Of a stretch of 30,572 nucleotides of DNA, positions 1-7,344 are shown piece after piece. This stretch comes from Epulopiscium sp. Nele67-Bin004. Lineage in GTDB: Bacteria > Bacillota_A > Clostridia > Lachnospirales > Cellulosilyticaceae. The notes beneath the pieces are model-generated. The model saw only the letters and a program-made list of their open reading frames with translations, did not search any database and had not been told where the DNA came from. The position numbers and the translations under genes are program-made. Each line of letters starts with the position of its first letter. Position 1 is the first letter of the stretch. The stretch lies in assembly GCA_002007315.1 (NCBI GenBank), contig LNZQ01000051.1, positions 1-30,572 of the forward strand. The letters are read 5' to 3'.

Positions 1-28
1 ATATTCTAAATTTATTTCCTTTTTTCAT
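1..28 (-). CDS. 5' end of a gene running off the left edge
   Basis: Reading leftwards from base 28, an ATG opens MKKGNKFRI before the window ends. It is preceded at 34-42 by AGGAGGTGA, a full Shine-Dalgarno match with 5-base spacing, which is the main support. Only nine codons are visible, so no function can be proposed. The 600-bp repeat-bearing region described below lies directly upstream and could contain its promoter or control sites. Confidence 0.45.
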
Positions 29-65
29 TCACTTCACCTCCTATCTATTTTGGAGCATAAAAATG

Positions 66-120
66 CCCCTACACATATTAGAGTTATAATTTTACCATTA
101 TTTTCTAATATGTATAGGGG
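66..120. repeat. 17-bp inverted repeat, possible terminator or leader hairpin
   Basis: The arm at 66-82 pairs with 104-120 with one mismatch across a 21-base loop. On the minus strand the stem is followed by CATTTTTATG, so it could act as a weak terminator or leader hairpin upstream of the gene starting at 28. The right arm contains the 14-mer that recurs at 658-671. Confidence 0.5.
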
Positions 121-152
121 TAAAGATAGTTTTTTGTGTTTTAGATTATAGG

Positions 153-256
153 GTTAACACAGTTAACACATTATATATGTTATATATAAAAAAATATATT
201 AGAAATTTTTCTATACACTATATAGTAAATGTGTAAACTGTGTTAACCGTGTGAAC
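153..256. repeat. 9-mer repeat unit 1 (two direct copies, 59-bp spacer, three inverted copies)
   Basis: GTTAACACA occurs twice in tandem at 153-170. After exactly 59 bases come three tandem 9-mers in inverted orientation at 230-256: TGTGTAAAC, TGTGTTAAC and CGTGTGAAC. The spacer carries TTTTTCTATACACTATAT, beginning near 206. The arrangement resembles iterons or an operator array for a dimeric protein. The sequence alone does not tell which. Confidence 0.7.
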
Positions 257-285
257 AGGTGGTGCATTTTTACTTTTTTGACTAC

Positions 286-380
286 TGTACCACGTGTACC
301 ACGTTTCTATTGTTATCTTTAGAAAAAAATAAGTAAAATTTTTCTATACCCTATATATATAACGTGTTCCACGTGTTCCC
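286..380. repeat. 9-mer repeat unit 2 (two direct copies, 59-bp spacer, two inverted copies)
   Basis: TGTACCACG occurs twice at 286-303. After another 59-base spacer come CGTGTTCCA and CGTGTTCCC at 363-380, inverted. The spacer holds TTTTTCTATACCCTATAT at the same offset from the first 9-mer as in unit 1. The 9-mers differ from those of unit 1 while the core and geometry are kept, so this looks like a diverged tandem duplication with a 133-bp period. Confidence 0.7.
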
Positions 381-515
381 CTTTGAGAAATATCTGCTTT
401 TATTCTATCGTTATCTATAGTAATATAATACCATATTTTGCCTAATTTTTCAATATAAAAGCTAAAAAGTGCCCCTATTATTTTTGCTCATAAACATAGA
501 GAGGCACATATGAAA

Positions 516-537
516 ATATACTTCGGCGAAAGTATAT
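516..537. repeat. Small hairpin (8-bp stem)
   Basis: ATATACTT at 516-523 pairs perfectly with 530-537 around the six-base loop CGGCGA. No T-run follows on either strand. It lies seven bases from a second hairpin at 545-579, so the pair may form one structured transcript segment. Confidence 0.45.
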
Positions 538-544
538 ATCAGAT

Positions 545-579
545 AAAAACCATATAAGTTGCCGCTTATGTCGGTTTTT
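545..579. terminator. Hairpin with A/T-run ends, possible bidirectional terminator
   Basis: AAAAACC (545-551) pairs with GGTTTTT (573-579), and inside it ATATAAG pairs with CTTATGT (one T-G wobble, one bulged C) around the loop TTGCCG. The T-run within the distal arm gives a terminator-like shape on both strands. It lies about 55 bases downstream of the stalk gene that ends at 633 and could terminate it. Confidence 0.4.
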
Positions 580-632
580 AAATGATAATCGTATTATATA
601 TCAAAAAAAAATAGCAAGACCTTTTTGTCATT

Positions 633-1163
633 TTATACACTATTTTTTAAAAATTTTATATGTATAGGGGTGGCGTATTCATCCCACATCTGAAGAAATG
701 GGCTTTCTACGCTGTTTTCTGTAACATTTTTTGCAACTGTTAAATCATCTGTGCTAGAATTGATTAACACTGTATTTGTTGTGCTATCCCACAACAACGG
801 CAAGTTTAATGCCTCTGCAAGCACGCTCACAGGTAAAAATGTTGTTCCGTTATCAAGAAACGGAGCTATATCCAAAGTTTTTTGTGAACCATTTACAGTT
901 GCTGTTTTGCTACCAATTTTTAATATAATTACTGTATTATCTTTAATTATTTCAACTGTTTTTGTTTCCCCAATCCAGTTTACTTCACAGCCTAAATTTT
1001 CCGCCACTGCTCTAACAGGAATAAGTGTTGTTCCATCTTGCCTAACCGCACTTACAGGTAGCGAAATAACCTCGCCATTAATCATTATATTTGTGCTTGA
1101 TGCTAATATTGGCTGGCTAACTAACATCATCGCAAGTAGCGTTGCTACTAACTTTCTTTTCAT
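633..1163 (-). CDS. Secreted stalk-domain protein (copper amine oxidase N-terminal-like)
   Basis: A 176-residue exported protein. The signal peptide (MKRKLVATLLAMMLVSQPILA) is followed by one stalk domain, about residues 25-136. Its hallmarks are GTTLIPVRAVAENLGCEVNW and, in the second half, GTTFLPVSVLAEAL. Such domains are non-catalytic in Clostridia and usually sit on cell-surface proteins, often beside an enzyme domain. Here only a 40-residue tail follows, so the protein is either a bare stalk or a remnant of a larger protein. The last codons overlap the 14-bp repeat at 658-671, which suggests the tail is derived from repeat DNA. The start is supported by GGAG ten bases upstream. Its promoter region (1314-1426) resembles that of the stalk gene at 8026-8847. 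Confidence 0.8.
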   Translation of the reverse strand: MKRKLVATLLAMMLVSQPILASSTNIMINGEVISLPVSAVRQDGTTLIPVRAVAENLGCEVNWIGETKTVEIIKDNTVIILKIGSKTATVNGSQKTLDIAPFLDNGTTFLPVSVLAEALNLPLLWDSTTNTVLINSSTDDLTVAKNVTENSVESPFLQMWDEYATPIHIKFLKNSV

Positions 1164-1222
1164 ATCGCAAAAATCTCCTTTTTTATTTCTCTAAAATTTA
1201 TAGACATATTACAATTCACAAT

Positions 1223-1298
1223 ATACATGAATATTTATAATAATAACATGACAATCATTTATATCATGTTATTATAACTTTTTTATACATGAATATTT
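1223..1298. promoter_or_regulatory. CATG palindrome flanked by direct repeats in the 5' leader
   Basis: ATAATAACATGA (1240-1251) pairs perfectly with TCATGTTATTAT (1264-1275). ATACATGAATATTT flanks the palindrome on both sides, at 1223-1236 and 1285-1298. The element lies between the predicted promoter and the stalk gene at 633. TCATGTTATTAT recurs at 9014-9025 in the leader of the other stalk gene, which argues for a shared operator or RNA element. Confidence 0.5.
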
Positions 1299-1313
1299 CA
1301 AAACTTATTTATT

Positions 1314-1342
1314 ATTATATACACTATATTAAAATAAAACAA
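1314..1342 (-). promoter_or_regulatory. Predicted sigma-A promoter of the stalk gene at 633-1163
   Basis: On the minus strand, TTGTTT (1337-1342) and TATAAT (1314-1319) are separated by 17 bases. The leader would be about 145 bases. The same layout, with the upstream box 18-19 bases before the -35, is present at 9105-9133. Confidence 0.5.
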
Positions 1343-1360
1343 GAGATTATTTTTATTTTA

Positions 1361-1426
1361 TGTCATAATATGTGTTTTTTGTAAAATTTGTATAACTTTC
1401 GCTTGCTTTTTGGAATATTTTGTATA
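1361..1426 (-). promoter_or_regulatory. Conserved box upstream of the promoter, copy 1
   Basis: Bases 1361-1400 match 9153-9192 at 36 of 40 positions. Fourteen bases further on, both copies have ATATTTTGTATA. On the coding strand the core reads TTTACAAAAAACACATA. Both copies sit the same distance upstream of a predicted -35. This looks like an activator-binding or UP-type element for two co-regulated genes. Confidence 0.5.
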
Positions 1427-1448
1427 GCATCTGTAGACCAAATTTATC

Positions 1449-2855
1449 CTATTCGTATTGACTAATAAACGCTATATTCGCTTTTTCTATATCACTAAGC
1501 ACAGATTCCGAAAAGTTTTCTGCCGAAATAGTTCCTCTATACCAACTTTTCGAGTTGAAGTATTCTTGCAAGTCACTACTAGCAAACATTCGCCCATGTC
1601 TTGCGTATATTTCATTTCTCGCTATTCTAAGCTGAGCACTTGTTAAATGTGATATATCCGAATATGCTAAATATTTGGTATTGCTGTTTGATAACATATA
1701 CGAAGATGAAGAACTTGAATATGTTGTCGTACTTGTACTTGCCGTCCCGTTTGCTCGTGCTGTTTCATAAGCACTTATTAATTCAACATTTGCTTTTTCT
1801 ATATTACTAAGCACAGAATCCGAAAATTTTGACGCCGAGACCGTTCCGTTATACCATATTTGTGAATCGAAATACGTCTGCAAGTCACTACTATCAAACA
1901 TTCGCCCATGTCTTGCGTATATTTCATTTCTCGCTATTCTAAGATTTGCATCACTTAGATGTGATATATCCGAGTTGCTTAAATATTTTGTATTGCTATT
2001 TGACAATATATAAGTGTTTCTATATGCCGTCGTGCTACTTGAAGTACTGCTTGACGTGCTAGTTGAGCTACTACTTGAACCACCTGAAAGCGACGACTCA
2101 TAGTTGCTTATTAGTTCAACATTTGTTTTTTCTATATCACTTAACGTGGAGTCCGAAAAGCTCTCCGCCGAAATAGTTCCGCTATACCAACTTTGCGAGT
2201 TAAAGTAAGTTTGTAAATCGCTACTATTAAACATTCTTCCATGTCTTGCATATATTTCATTTCTTGCTATTCTAAGCTGAGTTGATGACAAATGCGAAAT
2301 ATCTGCTATCGTCAAATATTGCGTGTTGCTATGCGGCAAAATATACGTCGCCACCCCTTGTTGCACATCAAGAACAGCACTAACTTCAACCGCTCTATCC
2401 TCAACACCCAAATAATATTGTTGATATATAGTTTCAAGCTGTGCCAACTGCATTTCAACCCCCGCAAATTCGTAATAGTCTATAGACGTTGTTACTTCTT
2501 GCATCAATGAATCAAACGTGAAATCATACGCATCAAGGTTATTCCACTTTTCATTATAGTGTTGTGCCAAAAATTTGTACTCATTTTGCGTCGCAATTAA
2601 TTCGTTACATTCTTCTTCTATTTTCTCAATTTCCCACAAAAACCTCTCTACTTTGTCAGTATCTTTGGTATCAATTATTTCATTAGCTTCAAAAATTATA
2701 GTTGGTAAATCAATAATGTGATCTAAATTGTTTTGTTGTGCAAAAGTTGCAAACGATTGCATAGTTGTGCTAAATTCAGTTAGCGTATCTGTATCCGATG
2801 AGCATCCCACCATTAAACAAACTGCCCCTACAATCGCAAATTTTTTCTTGTTCAT
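1449..2855 (-). CDS. Lipoprotein with three YARHG domains
   Basis: A 468-residue protein. The signal ends in the lipobox LMVGCSS (Cys18), so it is membrane-anchored outside the cell. Residues about 25-165 form a helical, Glu-rich region. Three tandem YARHG domains follow, at roughly 172-252, 283-363 and 387-467, each containing RIARNEIYARHGRMF (YARHG at 202, 313 and 417). Ser/Thr-rich linkers separate the domains. YARHG domains are extracellular and thought to act at the cell wall, but their exact role is not established. The start follows AGGAGA by four bases. The gene begins 12 bases after the amidase stop, so the two are probably co-transcribed and may work on the same peptidoglycan. Confidence 0.88.
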   Translation of the reverse strand: MNKKKFAIVGAVCLMVGCSSDTDTLTEFSTTMQSFATFAQQNNLDHIIDLPTIIFEANEIIDTKDTDKVERFLWEIEKIEEECNELIATQNEYKFLAQHYNEKWNNLDAYDFTFDSLMQEVTTSIDYYEFAGVEMQLAQLETIYQQYYLGVEDRAVEVSAVLDVQQGVATYILPHSNTQYLTIADISHLSSTQLRIARNEIYARHGRMFNSSDLQTYFNSQSWYSGTISAESFSDSTLSDIEKTNVELISNYESSLSGGSSSSSTSTSSSTSSSTTAYRNTYILSNSNTKYLSNSDISHLSDANLRIARNEIYARHGRMFDSSDLQTYFDSQIWYNGTVSASKFSDSVLSNIEKANVELISAYETARANGTASTSTTTYSSSSSSYMLSNSNTKYLAYSDISHLTSAQLRIARNEIYARHGRMFASSDLQEYFNSKSWYRGTISAENFSESVLSDIEKANIAFISQYE

Positions 2856-2867
2856 GTTCTCTCCTTA

Positions 2868-3818
2868 TTATTGAGCTTCTTTATACTCAAAATATTTATT
2901 AACTCCATTTACAATACCGTCAACAATTTTCCATTGGTATTCGTCCGTAGCCATAAGCAAATCTTCTTCAGGGTTACTCATATACCCCATTTCGATTATC
3001 GTTACTGGCATTGTTGCCCAGTTTATCCCACTCATAGTGTCAGTTTCCCACAACATATCTTTGACAGCTCCTGTTGACGCAAGCATGTTGTCAAGAACAA
3101 CTTCTGATAAATATCTGCTGTCTGAATACAAGTGTGCAACATAGGGGTTTGCCGACGTCGGGCATATCGTCATCATGCCTTGTTTTGATGTGTTTTCAGA
3201 ACCATTTGCATGTATGCGAAGAAATATATCTGCGTTGCCCTCGTCTGCTATCATTGCACGCTCCATGTTGCTTATATCAACGTCATGCGTTTCACGAATC
3301 ATAACAACTTCATAACCGTTTTCAATAAGTGCTTGTTTAAGTTTTAGCGATACATCTAAATTCAACTCATATTCAGCAAGCCCGCTTGTTTTTCCTGCTG
3401 TACCTGAAGTTACTTTGTTTTTTGTCGTTGTCGCCCCTGGTCCAATCGCTTCTTGTTCACTGTTTCCGTAGCGTTGATGTCCTGCATCTATTGCCACTAT
3501 GTAGCTTGGAGCTTGTTCGATTTCAAAAATAGTTGTATCTTCAACTTCTGCCGTTTCAGTTATTGCTGGTTCTTCAACTTCTTCAATTTCTGGTTCAGCT
3601 ATTGGTTCTTCAACTTCTTCAATTTCTGGTTCAACTGTCGGTTCTTCCGCTTCTTCGATTGCTGGTTCTTCAGTTTGTTCAACTATCGGCTGTTTATCCA
3701 CCGTTATTCCGTCACCCGATACAGCTTGGTCAATTATTATCGGCGGAACGTCAGACGTTTCACTACTGCAACCCATCAGGCTACATGTTATTAGTGTTAA
3801 TAATAAACTTTTAATCAT
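2868..3818 (-). CDS. Lipoprotein N-acetylmuramoyl-L-alanine amidase (Amidase_3)
   Basis: A 316-residue zinc amidase that cleaves the bond between MurNAc and the stem peptide. The lipobox LMGCSS (Cys17) anchors it. Residues about 45-100 are an acidic, Pro-containing repeat linker ([13 protein letters not shown] units) that would extend the enzyme into the wall. The catalytic domain runs from about 106 to 312. It has the expected zinc ligands H114 (DAGH), E149 (E-x-x-x-N) and H203 (RIHANG), and the catalytic Glu E276 in [13 protein letters not shown]. No CwlB- or SPOR-type wall-binding domain is attached. The gene sits 15 bases after the stop of the upstream lipoprotein and 12 before the YARHG lipoprotein. 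The likely role is peptidoglycan remodelling. Confidence 0.9.
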   Translation of the reverse strand: MIKSLLLTLITCSLMGCSSETSDVPPIIIDQAVSGDGITVDKQPIVEQTEEPAIEEAEEPTVEPEIEEVEEPIAEPEIEEVEEPAITETAEVEDTTIFEIEQAPSYIVAIDAGHQRYGNSEQEAIGPGATTTKNKVTSGTAGKTSGLAEYELNLDVSLKLKQALIENGYEVVMIRETHDVDISNMERAMIADEGNADIFLRIHANGSENTSKQGMMTICPTSANPYVAHLYSDSRYLSEVVLDNMLASTGAVKDMLWETDTMSGINWATMPVTIIEMGYMSNPEEDLLMATDEYQWKIVDGIVNGVNKYFEYKEAQ

Positions 3819-3833
3819 TGTTTTTCTCCTTTA

Positions 3834-4739
3834 TTAGTTGTTATTTGGTTGTAATTTGTTTAGGGTTTGAGTTGCAGTATATATTTCTGGTTCTAACATT
3901 ATACTCTCTGCATCATCATATCCCTCATCTTCATATGGTAACATCCACTCATAAGATGATGGATTATATATATTTTCTGGTTCATAGTCAACTCTATATT
4001 GATTAAATTGTTCTTCTGAAATAGTAACCTCATTCTCTGTATTTCCTTGATACGCAGTATGCGAATACTCTGTAATCATTATATTTCCTCTATAACTTAT
4101 CTTAAACTTACTAAACTCTATCCCATCAAAATCATAATAAATATATTCCGATCCTCCATGTACACTTTCATTAGAATCTTTAAATCTATATCCAGTATTA
4201 GTTGCAAATAAACTAAAATATGCCATACTTTTTCTATAAATATTTTGATAAGATTCTTCTAACACTAATTTTAATTCTTCTCCATTAAACGCAAAAACGT
4301 CTACATGTATCTTTGCACCAGACCCATTCAGGCTAGACCTTGTTCCTACGCCATCCTCAACATCTTGCTTATCTAACCCACTAGTATTCCTTAAAATCAC
4401 TAGTTCATCTATGCCATCTCCATTAAAATCTAGCACCTCAGCATAAAATACACCCGTTGCTGTATAGTCTGATGCCAAAAAAGCTTCCAACGTCAATATA
4501 TTTTCTTGCGACAATTTATCATAATACAGCCCCCAAGCTATTTCGTTTGGGGTTACTTCCACCACTTCTTCAACTGGCTCTGGGGTAACTTGTTGGATTG
4601 GTTGCTCCGTCTGTTGCTCCGTCTGGGCTGTTTCTCTTGTTGGCGTCGTCTTTTCCTCGAGCACTATTAACGGGACTTCTTCATTGCTACAACCCACTAG
4701 GCTAAACGCTATCAGCGTTAATAATACGCCTTTAATCAT
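3834..4739 (-). CDS. Mosaic lipoprotein, Ca-loop domain only
   Basis: A 301-residue protein of unknown function. It begins with the lipoprotein signal MIKGVLLTLIAFSLVGCS (Cys17), nearly identical to those of the 4819-6120 gene and the pseudogene at 7345-7970. A Gln/Glu/Pro linker follows (about 30-65). The next domain begins at a helix ending LTLEAFL and contains DFNGDGIDEL (D104, N106, D108), a calcium-loop motif like those of FG-GAP/VCBS or EF-hand repeats. The C-terminus ends with IYTATQTLNKLQ, a segment shared with two neighbours. It lacks the extra C-terminal domain of the 433-residue paralogue. The start is supported by GGAGAAACA upstream. Confidence 0.8.
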   Translation of the reverse strand: MIKGVLLTLIAFSLVGCSNEEVPLIVLEEKTTPTRETAQTEQQTEQPIQQVTPEPVEEVVEVTPNEIAWGLYYDKLSQENILTLEAFLASDYTATGVFYAEVLDFNGDGIDELVILRNTSGLDKQDVEDGVGTRSSLNGSGAKIHVDVFAFNGEELKLVLEESYQNIYRKSMAYFSLFATNTGYRFKDSNESVHGGSEYIYYDFDGIEFSKFKISYRGNIMITEYSHTAYQGNTENEVTISEEQFNQYRVDYEPENIYNPSSYEWMLPYEDEGYDDAESIMLEPEIYTATQTLNKLQPNNN

Positions 4740-4818
4740 TATTGTTTCTCCTTATTTTTCGATATTGTGATAAAAATTCACCCTATTATCCTATTTTTAT
4801 TTATCAACCCCGAATTAG

Positions 4819-6120
4819 CTAAATTCCCCAATCTCTATTAGGAAGATACCAACACTCATGCCAAATATTCGTCATATTACTTACGACCCATTTGCCGTTT
4901 TCATATACAAGAACTGCTTTTTCAGTATTATCTGTCTCATACTCATGAGGTATATATGCTGTAATTATTACTTCATCACCTTGTACAGATATATCTGTCA
5001 CTTTTCCTTCTGAATATATTAAATAGTTTAATGGAGAGTCACCGCTTCCATTATAATAACCATGTTCTTGCCTCAATATATTTTTAATTGTCGCTTCAAC
5101 ACTTTCCAATGTCCAATATTGAGTTCCAATACTCACTACATTGCTATAAGTTTTCCACTCCAGACTTTCTGCACTTAATGCTAAGCTTGTATAGTGAGCA
5201 TTTTTCATTAAATCCAGTATTTCCCGCTCTGTTAAATCAAATGTTACAGCAGTTGTTGCTATTTCAGCAGGTGCGTTATTTGTTTGTGTGGTAGTGGTTG
5301 AAATTTTAGATTGTAGTTGGTTTAGGGTTTGTGTGGCGTTGTATATCGATTGTGCATCTGACCCACCTGTATATAAATCCACATAACCAGTTCTACCATT
5401 TAAAGATAACAAATATTCACCATCAGTTTGGATTTGTTCTATTTCATCACGATATTGTCTAAACTCCGTTTCAGATATCACCTTTCCATTTAGCTCAAAA
5501 ATAGGATCACGAATCTGGTCGTTAAATAGGTATAAAAAGTATTTTTTAATTTCTCCACTATCTAAATAATACAGCGTCTTAAACCACTCTGGACTTTGGC
5601 TATCCTCAGTATATATATAATAATTCCCCTGTGATTTCATCAAACCCGTAAAACCTGTTAAACCACTTGTTTCTACCCTCTCTCCAACTGCCAGTTTTAA
5701 TTCATTATTAATTGTTGTATATACTCGTATATTACAATCCCAAGATCCCCCTTCTGTACTCAACAAAAACAACTCACTAATGCCATCATTATCAAAATCC
5801 AACACCGACGCATTTATTATCCCTTCACCTATATAATTCAAGCTTATACTTTCTTGCAACGTCAATATCTTCTCTTTCGACAACATATCATAATACAACT
5901 TCAACGCTATTTCGTTTGGGTCTACTTCCACCACTTCCTCAACTGGCTCTGGGTCAACTTGTTGGCTTGCTTGTTCTGTTTGTTGCTCTGCTTGCTGCAC
6001 CGTTTGGGCTGTTTCTCTCGTTGGCGTCGTCTTTTCCTCAAGCACTACCAACGGCACTTCCCCACTGCTACAACCCACTAGGCTAAACGCTATCAGCGTT
6101 AACAATACGCCTTTAATCAT
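4819..6120 (-). CDS. Mosaic lipoprotein, Ca-loop domain plus C-terminal domain
   Basis: A 433-residue lipoprotein (lipobox LVGC, Cys17) and the fullest member of the local family. Order: a Gln-rich linker (35-60), a domain with the calcium-loop motif DFDNDGISEL (D108, D110, D112), the IYNATQTLNQLQ segment near 260-272, a Thr/Gln linker, then a C-terminal domain from about 292 (AVTFDLTEREIL) to the end. The C-terminal domain contains VLVYENGKWVVS and resembles small secreted NTF2- or lipocalin-like folds only in general appearance. I do not recognise a family. The first half is shared with 6175-7314, the last third with the pseudogene at 7345-7970. No catalytic motif is visible. Confidence 0.8.
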   Translation of the reverse strand: MIKGVLLTLIAFSLVGCSSGEVPLVVLEEKTTPTRETAQTVQQAEQQTEQASQQVDPEPVEEVVEVDPNEIALKLYYDMLSKEKILTLQESISLNYIGEGIINASVLDFDNDGISELFLLSTEGGSWDCNIRVYTTINNELKLAVGERVETSGLTGFTGLMKSQGNYYIYTEDSQSPEWFKTLYYLDSGEIKKYFLYLFNDQIRDPIFELNGKVISETEFRQYRDEIEQIQTDGEYLLSLNGRTGYVDLYTGGSDAQSIYNATQTLNQLQSKISTTTTQTNNAPAEIATTAVTFDLTEREILDLMKNAHYTSLALSAESLEWKTYSNVVSIGTQYWTLESVEATIKNILRQEHGYYNGSGDSPLNYLIYSEGKVTDISVQGDEVIITAYIPHEYETDNTEKAVLVYENGKWVVSNMTNIWHECWYLPNRDWGI

Positions 6121-6154
6121 TATTGTTTCTCCTTATTGTTCAGATCGGGGCGAA
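5981..6154 (-). repeat. Repeated lipoprotein 5' segment, copy B
   Basis: This segment covers the intergenic hairpin, the ribosome site, the signal peptide and the start of the linker. It matches 7831-8005 over about 174 bases with roughly six differences. A more diverged copy covers about 4620-4750. Such near-identity among neighbours points to recent duplication or gene conversion, and gives a substrate for further rearrangement. Confidence 0.75.
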
Positions 6155-6174
6155 AATTCACCCCATGTATATTG

Positions 6175-7314
6175 CTAGTCCAACTTTATTACTGTTCCGT
6201 TTGTTGCATCCCAAGTTGTTGATACGCCTGCAAGCCCTGCCAAGTCACGCAACTTGAAGTAGGTATTGCCGTCTTTTGTGTAAGTTTGTAGTGTGATAAC
6301 TTGGTTGTCTTTTGATATATTTGACGTACCTAGCAAACTGTTTGATGTTCTTGCTGTTTCGGTAAAGTTTTGGATTGTTGGGTCATTTGAGATTAACTCA
6401 ATTGATGATGTGTTGCTATTCCAAGCCACTTCAAGTGGGCTACTTGTTTGTGATAAAATTTCGGCAAAATCTCGAACGTAAACATAATTTGTGTTGTCGA
6501 TTTCACAAGATTTTATTGTGTGTTTTGCCCCGTTTATAGTTATGGTCATGTCTTTTATGTCAACAGTTGGTGTTGATGCTTGTGTTGTCGTTGGCTGTGA
6601 TGACATTTGGGAAACTTGGGTTTTAAGTTGATTTAGGGTTTGTGTGGCGTTGTATATCGATTGTGCATCTGACCCCTCTGTATATGCCTCCGCCCCAGCA
6701 GCTCCACCACTAAAATATAAATATTTACCATCATTTAGCATTTGTTTTATTTCATTGTAATATTGTCTATACTCTGTTTCAGATATAGCCCTTCCATTCA
6801 TCTCATAAATCGGGTCATCTCCATACATATCACTTAATTCATACAAAAAATCTTTCTTAATTTCTCCGTTATCAAAATAATATAACTCACTAAACCACTC
6901 TGGTTTTAAAACAGTATAATTATATATATAATAAGACCCCTGTGATTCTATCAAATATGTAGAAGCTATCGTATCATTAGCTGCTTTTATCGTTTCTACA
7001 TTTGCAAGTTTTAATTCATTATTAATTGTTGTGTAAACTTGAATATCATATTCCCTGTATTTGTCTACTTTGCTTAACAAAAACAACTCACTAACGCCAT
7101 CATTATCAAAATCCAACACCGATGCATTTATTATCCCTGTACCTGTATAATTTGAGCTTATACTTTCTTGCAACGTCAATATCTTCTCTTGCGACAACAT
7201 ATCATAATACAACTTCAACGCCGTATCATTTGCACTACTCGCCTGCACCTGTCCCACATTTAGCACAACAAGCCCCATTACTAATAGCTTGCTAAATAAA
7301 TTTTTTCTTTTCAT
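6175..7314 (-). CDS. Secreted Ca-loop domain fused to stalk domain
   Basis: A 379-residue exported chimera. The signal MKRKNLFSKLLVMGLVVLNV ends near VQA-SS and has no lipobox, unlike its neighbours. Residues about 31-230 are closely similar to the Ca-loop domain of the 433-residue lipoprotein, including LYYDMLSQEKILTLQES and DFDNDGVSEL (D68, D70, D72). From about 250 to the end is a stalk domain (TITINGAKHTI, YVYVRDFAEIL, GNTYFKLRDLAGLAG, WDATNGTV). It therefore joins modules otherwise found separately in this cluster. The start follows a good AGGAGG. Function is unknown, and surface attachment through the stalk is an inference. Confidence 0.82.
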   Translation of the reverse strand: MKRKNLFSKLLVMGLVVLNVGQVQASSANDTALKLYYDMLSQEKILTLQESISSNYTGTGIINASVLDFDNDGVSELFLLSKVDKYREYDIQVYTTINNELKLANVETIKAANDTIASTYLIESQGSYYIYNYTVLKPEWFSELYYFDNGEIKKDFLYELSDMYGDDPIYEMNGRAISETEYRQYYNEIKQMLNDGKYLYFSGGAAGAEAYTEGSDAQSIYNATQTLNQLKTQVSQMSSQPTTTQASTPTVDIKDMTITINGAKHTIKSCEIDNTNYVYVRDFAEILSQTSSPLEVAWNSNTSSIELISNDPTIQNFTETARTSNSLLGTSNISKDNQVITLQTYTKDGNTYFKLRDLAGLAGVSTTWDATNGTVIKLD

Positions 7315-7344
7315 TTTGTTGTAACCTCCTAGGTTTATTTAGTC

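Larger units (their letters stand above)
29..632. other. Gene-free, repeat-rich intergenic region
   Basis: About 600 AT-rich bases without a credible ORF. They contain a 17-bp inverted repeat (66-120), two parallel 9-mer repeat units (153-256 and 286-380) and two hairpins (516-537 and 545-579). A 14-bp direct repeat ATATGTATAGGGGT lies at 108-121 and again at 658-671, inside the 3' end of the next gene. Nothing was recognised at 381-515. The organisation suggests a protein-binding or replication-type region, but no Rep, primase or integrase gene is visible. Confidence 0.6.

Noticed and set aside
153..380. CRISPR array
   Set aside because: Repeats are only 9 bp, occur in tandem and inverted orientation, and have no regular unique spacers or cas genes.
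751..1194. 147-codon plus-strand ORF
   Set aside because: It is antisense to the stalk-domain gene, which has a signal peptide, a recognisable domain and a ribosome site. The plus frame has none of these.
3453..3814. Two overlapping plus-strand ORFs rich in Phe/Leu
   Set aside because: They are antisense to the acidic repeat linker of the amidase. The Glu-rich repeats simply keep other frames open.
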